A DNA stretch of 9,788 nt from Peptococcaceae bacterium (GTDB taxonomy: Bacteria > Bacillota > Peptococcia > DRI-13 > UBA5745): contig JAISDM010000236.1 in assembly GCA_031264885.1 (NCBI GenBank), positions 1 through 9,788 of the forward strand. The letters are read 5' to 3'. Below the pieces are notes generated by a model, which worked only from the letters and a program-made list of their open reading frames with translations, had not been told where the DNA came from and searched no databases. The translations under genes were made by a program, and so were the position numbers. This document shows, piece after piece, positions 6,271 through 9,788 of the stretch (its first letter is position 1; each line of letters begins with the position of its first letter).

Positions 6271-7023
6271 TTATGATAGATACACCTTTTTTAGCGCGTC
6301 TAAAATATTCGCTAAAGTGAGGGGTGAAACTCCCAACGCTTTCATATCTATAGACTCATCGCCCAGTGCCTCAACAAAGCGATTCATATCGGTACGGACG
6401 CTTTCCGGCATCTCACATCGTTCGTTACCGGTAAGCATTGAGGCGAGGCGAACGATGTCGTTCATATGTTTGCATATGTCTTTGCTGTCGATAGATTGCC
6501 CCGCCGCCCTGCGGACGGACAGATCCAACCACGCCTTCGCCTTGAACAAGATCAGATATGTGTGTGGCAGCACAGGAATGTCAGCGAGAACCGTTCGACC
6601 TGACAACAACATTTGATAATAGTCGCTGTTCAAAAGAATGGCCGAAAGACTGGAAATTTCATCGCCCAGACGCAACGGCACACAATCGTGCGCGTCCCTA
6701 TCCAAAACCGATTCGGTTTTTGCGAATAGTTCAATCATATAAGGGAAATCCGGCGCATTAGGTTTTTCAAATCGATAGAACTGCGGAGCGCCATTGCTCC
6801 TGAGTTTGCTTTTATAGCCGCCGGCGCCGATGAATTTCCAGAACCGGCGGCCGAAGGCCGGGGTCAGCGACTCAACAATCAGAACCATGTCCAGATCCTT
6901 GGTTGCGCGGAACACACGGTTCGCTTCGCCAAAAACTACATCACAGGCGGCTCCGCCGATCAGGACATACTGTTCTTGAAAGTCTCGGAAATATTCTTTG
7001 AATGTATCCAAACCTTTAACCAT
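6271..7023 (-). CDS. AbiEii-like nucleotidyltransferase (putative type IV toxin)
   Basis: This is a 250-residue protein. Residues 20-50 carry the nucleotidyltransferase signature: VLIGGAACDVV followed by RATKDLDMVLIV, with D43 and D45 as candidate metal-binding acidic residues and GGA in place of the usual GS. Later conserved-looking patches are ILFKAKAWLDL (158-168) and KHMNDIVRL (185-193). By family it would transfer a nucleotide, probably to RNA, as AbiEii-type toxins do. The target here is unknown. The ATG lies inside the end of the upstream gene (8-base overlap ATGGTTAA), with GGAGGG eight bases before it, so translation is likely coupled. A 46-bp remnant of a close homologue's 3' end sits at 3537-3582. 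It could also be a plain nucleotidyltransferase without toxin function; the gene pairing favours a toxin-antitoxin unit. Confidence 0.82.
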   Translation of the reverse strand: MVKGLDTFKEYFRDFQEQYVLIGGAACDVVFGEANRVFRATKDLDMVLIVESLTPAFGRRFWKFIGAGGYKSKLRSNGAPQFYRFEKPNAPDFPYMIELFAKTESVLDRDAHDCVPLRLGDEISSLSAILLNSDYYQMLLSGRTVLADIPVLPHTYLILFKAKAWLDLSVRRAAGQSIDSKDICKHMNDIVRLASMLTGNERCEMPESVRTDMNRFVEALGDESIDMKALGVSPLTLANILDALKKVYLS

Positions 7024-7981
7024 TCAGATAACCCTCCAGTATTTCTTCGATTGCCGATTCCACACGGGGATCCGACATTTCATCACCGGGGACGGACAAA
7101 ACGGCCGAGAGCGGGTCGATTGCCGCAGTATCCGCAAAATCCAAGCTGTATTGTATGATTTGGATGACCAACGCCGGGGTTTCGCTTTTCGGAACTGTTC
7201 CATATCGTTCCAAAGCCGCCGTTTTCGCTTTTTCCTTTGTGACAGCGCAAACCGGGTACGCGCTGTCCGCGAGCATGGAGTAATGGCTGATCGCGGACAG
7301 GCCGCCCAGCTTCATACCTTCCACGGGAACATGATTCATTAGCCGGTATTGCTTACCGACGGGACTGCGCAACAGCGAGCGTGTCAAATCCCAGAGTTTG
7401 CGAGGCGATTGGTTCCATAGAAAGTTTCTGGTTTTGCCCGGTTTCACAATGAGCTGCGGCCAAAGTGATTGCAGCTCGTCAAAGCAGCGTGTCGCGGTCA
7501 TTTTAGATACACCGAGCTTGGCCGCTGCTTCGGTCAGCGTCACATTTTCCCAACGCCCGTACATTGCCATCAGCAACAGTTTCTGTGTGACGTATGAGAT
7601 TTTGTCCGCTGCGGGAATCTCTCTCTCATCCTCGGATTTTAGCGCGACTCCAAGAAAGGGCATATAGATCTGCCGCCCCGCAATGATAAAAGGAAGCCCC
7701 TCGTCAAGCATTTTCTTTCTGGTATAGGCGCCTGCGGATTTTAGACACAGTACGCAGTCCATTTCTGTGAGTTTTTTAAGCTGAACGCACTGTTTACGCA
7801 CGGCAGTCAGGTTTTGCGCTTCTTTCGGTTCGGCCAGCAGGTATTCGCCCCCCGGCATCTTTAGGATGTACAGCGAATAACCATGTCGCAGATAGATTGG
7901 GAGGTTTTCGGTACGCATAAACACGGCCGCTTCCGCTTTCAGGTGCAGTGTGCCTTCGATATATTCTACGAATTCAGTCAT
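7016..7981 (-). CDS. AbiEi-like winged-helix protein (putative antitoxin and autorepressor)
   Basis: This is a 321-residue protein. ATG 7981 is preferred over ATG 7999 because GGAG lies seven bases before it. Unlike short AbiEi antitoxins, the helix-turn-helix is central: residues about 146-185 (NVTLTEAAAKLGVSKMTATR, DELQSLWPQLIVKPGKTR) form a MarR-type winged helix. The N-terminal ~120 residues have no fold I recognise. The C-terminal part (GGLSAISHYSMLADSAYPV, then IDPLSAVLSV and DPRVESAIEEIL) resembles the C-terminal region of regulators paired with AbiEii nucleotidyltransferases. It is the first gene of a two-gene operon and overlaps the nucleotidyltransferase by 8 bases. The promoter lies within a perfect 19-bp inverted repeat, consistent with the known autorepression of abiE operons by AbiEi. 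The assignment to AbiEi is inferred from context and partial resemblance. Confidence 0.8.
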   Translation of the reverse strand: MTEFVEYIEGTLHLKAEAAVFMRTENLPIYLRHGYSLYILKMPGGEYLLAEPKEAQNLTAVRKQCVQLKKLTEMDCVLCLKSAGAYTRKKMLDEGLPFIIAGRQIYMPFLGVALKSEDEREIPAADKISYVTQKLLLMAMYGRWENVTLTEAAAKLGVSKMTATRCFDELQSLWPQLIVKPGKTRNFLWNQSPRKLWDLTRSLLRSPVGKQYRLMNHVPVEGMKLGGLSAISHYSMLADSAYPVCAVTKEKAKTAALERYGTVPKSETPALVIQIIQYSLDFADTAAIDPLSAVLSVPGDEMSDPRVESAIEEILEGYLNG

Positions 7982-7997
7982 AGGAACACTCCATAAC

Positions 7998-8044
7998 ATA
8001 TTTTTTGTATTGTAACATATTTTGCGTTACAATACAAAAAATAT
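7998..8044 (-). promoter_or_regulatory. Promoter embedded in a 19-bp perfect inverted repeat (operator)
   Basis: The arms 7998-8016 and 8026-8044 are exact reverse complements (ATATTTTTTGTATTGTAAC on the plus strand) separated by nine bases. Read on the minus strand, TTGTAT (8037-8032), a 17-base spacer and TACAAT (8014-8009) form a sigma-A-type promoter lying wholly within the dyad. A repressor bound to both arms would cover the -35 and -10 together. The leader to ATG 7981 is only about 20-25 bases. Confidence 0.82.
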
Positions 8045-8058
8045 TCATGAACATGAAT

Positions 8059-8142
8059 CACGCATCCGTAGGGGCGGCATTCTGCCGCCCGCCCTTGACG
8101 GACGCAGATTCCTGCTGTCATCCGGGTTTATCTGTCCCCGTT
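8059..8142. repeat. Family B repeat, long copy
   Basis: The core GGGGCGGCATTCTGCCGCCC lies at 8071-8090. Positions 8068-8142 match 9246-9321 as a direct repeat of about 75 bp, with eight substitutions and one indel. Positions 8059-8090 match the reverse complement of 9190-9221 perfectly over 32 bp. The copies therefore bracket the BrnTA module. Confidence 0.85.
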
Positions 8143-8165
8143 CATTCCGGGCCTGCCTGTCCCCT

Positions 8166-8191
8166 GTCATTCCGGGCTTGTCCCGGAATCC
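8166..8191. repeat. Family A repeat, half-unit
   Basis: GTCATTCCGGGCTTGTCCCG and the rest of the half-unit match one half of the 9067 copy exactly. A broken partial copy (TTCATTCCGGGCC) precedes it at 8141-8153. Confidence 0.8.
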
Positions 8192-8236
8192 AGGTCCCCC
8201 CCTTTCGGGGAAAAAAGTAAAGCAGCCAGCCTAAAT

Positions 8237-8269
8237 GGAAACCCACGGGTGTGCGTCCCGTGGGTTTCC
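8237..8269. terminator. Perfect 13-bp-stem hairpin, orphan terminator or structured RNA
   Basis: GGAAACCCACGGG (8237-8249) and CCCGTGGGTTTCC (8257-8269) enclose the loop TGTGCGT. No T-run follows on either strand, so an intrinsic terminator is uncertain. It stands alone between the repeats and the BrnTA cassette. The following 8270-8357 shows nothing else I can support. Confidence 0.5.
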
Positions 8270-8415
8270 GCTTTGGCCAAGCTTGAATATCCTTCTGTAC
8301 AGCCCCCACTATAAGCGAATCCAATCACGGATGTCGATATTCAATTTATGTCTCCTTCAATTCGTAGTTTGGCGGGTTTGGCGTAATTCGAAAGAAATGA
8401 TGGCTCCGCGATCTC

Positions 8416-8448
8416 TTGACACGCGGACTTATTGTATATACAATAAGT
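8416..8448 (+). promoter_or_regulatory. brnTA promoter with 22-bp palindromic operator over the -10
   Basis: TTGACA (8416-8421, perfect consensus), a 17-base spacer and TACAAT (8439-8444). A perfect 22-bp palindrome (half-site ACTTATTGTAT) spans 8427-8448 and covers the -10 element and start point. The toxin ATG at 8451 lies seven bases past the -10, so transcript start and start codon nearly coincide. BrnA binding here would fit known BrnTA autoregulation. Confidence 0.88.
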
Positions 8449-8450
8449 GC

Positions 8451-8738
8451 ATGAGATATGAATGGGATGAAAACAAACGGCTTATCAATTTGCAAAAGCA
8501 TGGTCTTGATTTCCGGGATGCGCCGGAGGTTTTGAGCGACCCATTTGGAATCGAGATAATCGCAATTGTGAACGGTGAAGAACGCACACATTTCATTGGC
8601 GAGTTTGAAGGCCATCCAATGGTTGGGTTCGTCGTATACACTGAGAGAGTATCAGCAAACCGAGAAGACGTTATACGGATCATATCATTTAGAAAAGCAA
8701 CGAGAGGGGAGAGAATGCTTTATGAAAATGGAATCTGA
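8451..8738 (+). CDS. brnT: BrnT family type II toxin (RelE-fold ribonuclease)
   Basis: This 95-residue protein is of typical BrnT length. It shows the family pattern from end to end: YEWDENKRLINLQKHGLDF (3-21), DAPEVLSDPF (23-32), EERTHFIGEFEGHPMVGFVV (43-62) and the C-terminal IRIISFRKATRGERMLYE (75-92). BrnT toxins are ribonucleases that stop translation and are neutralised by BrnA. The start is ATG 8451; the frame is open further upstream, but that part includes the promoter and palindrome and no family similarity. There is no Shine-Dalgarno, and the predicted transcript start lies within a base or two of the ATG, suggesting a leaderless mRNA. Toxin-first order, as is usual for brnTA. The 3' end overlaps brnA by 17 bases. 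Confidence 0.93.
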   Translation: MRYEWDENKRLINLQKHGLDFRDAPEVLSDPFGIEIIAIVNGEERTHFIGEFEGHPMVGFVVYTERVSANREDVIRIISFRKATRGERMLYENGI

Positions 8739-9030
8739 CGGCTGCGCAAAGGAAGATATTGAAAAAATGAGCAGCAAGACCGATTGGGAAAGAGTTTTGT
8801 CGATGAAGGATGAGGATATTGTTATTGACGAAGATTGCCCGGATGCCGCACAATTAATTGCGCAAGGGGAGACAAAAGCGGTACGGATGGGCAGACCACG
8901 CAAAGATACGCCAAAAGAACTCGTATCCATTCGTGTTGACGCGCGCACACTGAATGCGTTGCGGGCGACGGGAAACGGTTGGCAGACAAGGTTATCGGAG
9001 CATATCACAGAATGGGCCGCTAAACTCTGA
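8722..9030 (+). CDS. brnA: BrnA family antitoxin
   Basis: This 102-residue protein carries the BrnA signature: TDWERVLSMKDEDIVIDEDC (20-39), then GRPRKDTPKELVSIRVD (57-73) and ALRATGNGWQTRLSEHI (79-95). The last block is the conserved R-x-T-G-x-G-x-Q-T-R motif of the dimerising, DNA-binding C-terminal region. The N-terminal acidic part is expected to embrace BrnT. GRPRK resembles an AT-hook core and may add DNA contacts, which would suit the AT-rich operator at 8427-8448. ATG 8722 follows GGGGAG (8706-8711) by ten bases; ATG 8728 is an alternative start two codons later. It overlaps brnT by 17 bases, so translation is probably coupled, and by family it represses the operon. Confidence 0.92.
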   Translation: MKMESDGCAKEDIEKMSSKTDWERVLSMKDEDIVIDEDCPDAAQLIAQGETKAVRMGRPRKDTPKELVSIRVDARTLNALRATGNGWQTRLSEHITEWAAKL

Positions 9031-9066
9031 TCTGCCAAACTACGAATTGTTACTGTTTACACCCCT

Positions 9067-9141
9067 GTCATTCCGGGCTTGTCCCGGAATCCAAAAATGA
9101 TAAGCCAAGGAACCTGGATTCCGGGACAAGCCCGGAATGAC
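9067..9141. repeat. Family A repeat, best-preserved copy (75 bp)
   Basis: The halves 9067-9092 and 9116-9141 are perfect inverted repeats (GTCATTCCGGGCTTGTCCCG and on). The centre 9093-9115 is shared, in reverse orientation, with the copy at 6089-6161. A further fragment (GGCCGGAATGACAAG) lies at 9151-9165. Confidence 0.88.
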
Positions 9142-9189
9142 AAAACAGGGGGCCGGAATGACAAGATATGATCGTTTCTGGACGGTTTC

Positions 9190-9221
9190 GGGCGGCAGAA
9201 TGCCGCCCCTACGGATGCGTG
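9190..9221. repeat. Family B repeat, inverted copy
   Basis: This is an exact reverse complement of 8059-8090 over 32 bp, with core GGGCGGCAGAATGCCGCCC. Confidence 0.88.
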
Positions 9222-9245
9222 AGGCCGCCGTATCATTCACGTACC

Positions 9246-9321
9246 GTAGAGGCGGCATTCTGCCGCCCGTCCTTGATGGACGCGGATTTCTGCTGTCATC
9301 TGGGTTTGTCTGCCCCCCGTT
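9246..9321. repeat. Family B repeat, long copy
   Basis: Direct repeat of 8068-8142 at about 89 percent identity (eight substitutions, one indel). Short open frames over this and the sister copies translate to GGILPP-type peptides; they are repeat translations, not genes. Confidence 0.87.
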
Positions 9322-9322
9322 T

Positions 9323-9377
9323 CCCTGAGCAAGCAAAAACCCCTGCGCGTGTGCGCGGGGTTTTTGCTTGCTCAGGG
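9323..9377. terminator. Long bidirectional hairpin terminator
   Basis: The perfect 21-bp outer arms 9323-9343 and 9357-9377 (CCCTGAGCAAGCAAAAACCC plus one C, and its complement) enclose an inner GCGC/GCGC stem with loop GTGT and one bulged T. The inner GC stem followed by TTTTT gives an intrinsic terminator on either strand. It lies 27 bases after the stop codon of the minus-strand surface protein gene. Confidence 0.85.
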
Positions 9378-9404
9378 GTCACTGCGGCCATACCCATGGC
9401 TGTG

Positions 9405-9788
9405 TTACCGCTTCGCGTGTTTGGGCCGGTTGAGGTGTCTCTCCAGATACCGTTTCCGGTATCGGAGGGTGGCCGCGCCGGCGGCGCCGGGGAGGAGCAT
9501 GGAGACGGCCAGGGGCAGTGAACCGGGAGGCAGGTTCAGGAAGTTGCCGGTCTTTGGCACGTTCACGCCCAGGGCTGTATCCTCGGGCTCCAGGATCCAA
9601 TAGGTCTCGCCGGTATCCGGATCTGTCTTCTGGACTTGCACCCAGCCTTGAGGGATCAGGCTGTCGTCAATGGGGTCTGTGTACCGGGGAGGATCGTTGG
9701 GATTCGAGGGATCGGGATCGTTGGGGGAATCCGGCGGTGTGTAGGGAGGCCCGCCGGGGGTGGTGGGATTCGTGGGTGATGTGGGCGA
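9405..9788 (-). CDS. C-terminus of a sortase-anchored surface protein (VPKTG motif), 5' end beyond the window
   Basis: The frame is open from the window edge to a TAA at 9407-9405 (127 residues visible); the N-terminus is missing. The visible part starts with a Pro/Thr/Asn/Asp-rich wall-spanning linker (SPTSPTNPTTPGGPP, then DSPNDPDPSNPNDPPRYTDP), then DDSLIPQGWVQVQKTDPDTG and TYWILEPEDTALG. It ends with the sorting signal VPKTG, a hydrophobic segment (LPLAVSMLLPGAAGAATL) and a basic tail (RYRKRYLERHLNRPKHAKR). This is the usual LPXTG-like layout with V in the first position; sortase would cut after T and link the protein to peptidoglycan. The function of the missing ectodomain cannot be judged. 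It is read toward the hairpin terminator at 9323-9377. Confidence 0.85.
   Translation of the reverse strand, partial: SPTSPTNPTTPGGPPYTPPDSPNDPDPSNPNDPPRYTDPIDDSLIPQGWVQVQKTDPDTGETYWILEPEDTALGVNVPKTGNFLNLPPGSLPLAVSMLLPGAAGAATLRYRKRYLERHLNRPKHAKR

Larger units (their letters stand above)
8358..9049. mobile_element. Inverted-repeat-bounded BrnTA cassette (putative)
   Basis: CAATTCGTAGTTTGGC at 8358-8373 and its exact reverse complement at 9034-9049 enclose 692 bp that contain just the promoter, brnT and brnA. The right repeat begins three bases after the brnA stop. No target-site duplication is evident and there is no transposase, so this would be a non-autonomous cassette if mobile. Outside it lie family A and family B repeats on both sides. 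Confidence 0.55.

Noticed and set aside
8005..8234. Two overlapping small plus-strand frames (GGILPP-type peptides)
   Set aside because: They translate family A and B repeats, and the same peptides reappear at 9040-9336 in repeat copies.
8235..8450. N-terminal extension of brnT (ATG at 8237-region)
   Set aside because: The extension covers the hairpin, one inverted-repeat arm, the promoter and the operator; the BrnT family pattern begins at the ATG at 8451.

Overview
The window looks like a piece of a clostridial (Firmicutes) genome, probably from an uncultivated gut-type lineage. Reasons: strong AGGAGG-type ribosome binding sites, sigma-A-type promoters, an SLH-anchored secreted protein, a BspA-type leucine-rich-repeat protein and a sortase-type cell-wall anchor. 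GC content is moderate. No rRNA, tRNA or CRISPR array was recognised. The species is inference; nothing here fixes it.

Layout. (1) Positions 1-2220, minus strand: a two-gene surface-protein operon. The first gene encodes a cohesin-like domain followed by three SLH repeats, an architecture like that of OlpA. Sixteen bases further on is a secreted BspA-type LRR protein that runs off the left edge. (2) Positions 2267-3600: a small recombination-flavoured patch. It holds tandem GGTGACAAGT repeats inside an imperfect inverted-repeat pair, a resolvase-type serine recombinase whose catalytic serine lies upstream of its first ATG (start apparently ATT), a near-perfect 52-bp dyad, a divergent Xre-like regulator, and a 46-bp fossil of the 3' end of a nucleotidyltransferase gene whose close relative lies intact 2.7 kb away. 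(3) Positions 3602-6059: a bidirectional terminator, a minus-strand zinc-ribbon protein with a possible CcbP-like domain, a repeat element, and a plus-strand AlbA_2/Schlafen-type ATP-binding protein with a clear promoter. (4) Positions 6271-8044, minus strand: an AbiEi/AbiEii-like (type IV toxin-antitoxin) pair with an 8-base overlap, its promoter embedded in a perfect 19-bp inverted repeat. (5) Positions 8358-9049: a BrnT/BrnA type II toxin-antitoxin operon with an apparently leaderless toxin mRNA, a 22-bp operator palindrome, and a perfect 16-bp inverted repeat enclosing the module. (6) Positions 9050-9788: dispersed repeats, a long hairpin terminator, and the C-terminal end of a sortase-anchored surface protein (VPKTG motif) that runs off the right edge.

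Two families of short palindromic repeats are scattered between the genes. Family A has cores like CATTCCGGGCTTGTCCCGG; family B has cores like GGGGCGGCATTCTGCCGCCC. They mark the borders of almost every accessory module. The middle of the window (about 2.3-9.3 kb) reads as a patchwork of defence or addiction cassettes inserted between two surface-protein loci. The most notable points are the inverted-repeat-bounded BrnTA cassette, the nucleotidyltransferase tail fossil, the non-ATG recombinase start and the operator palindromes at three regulatory loci.
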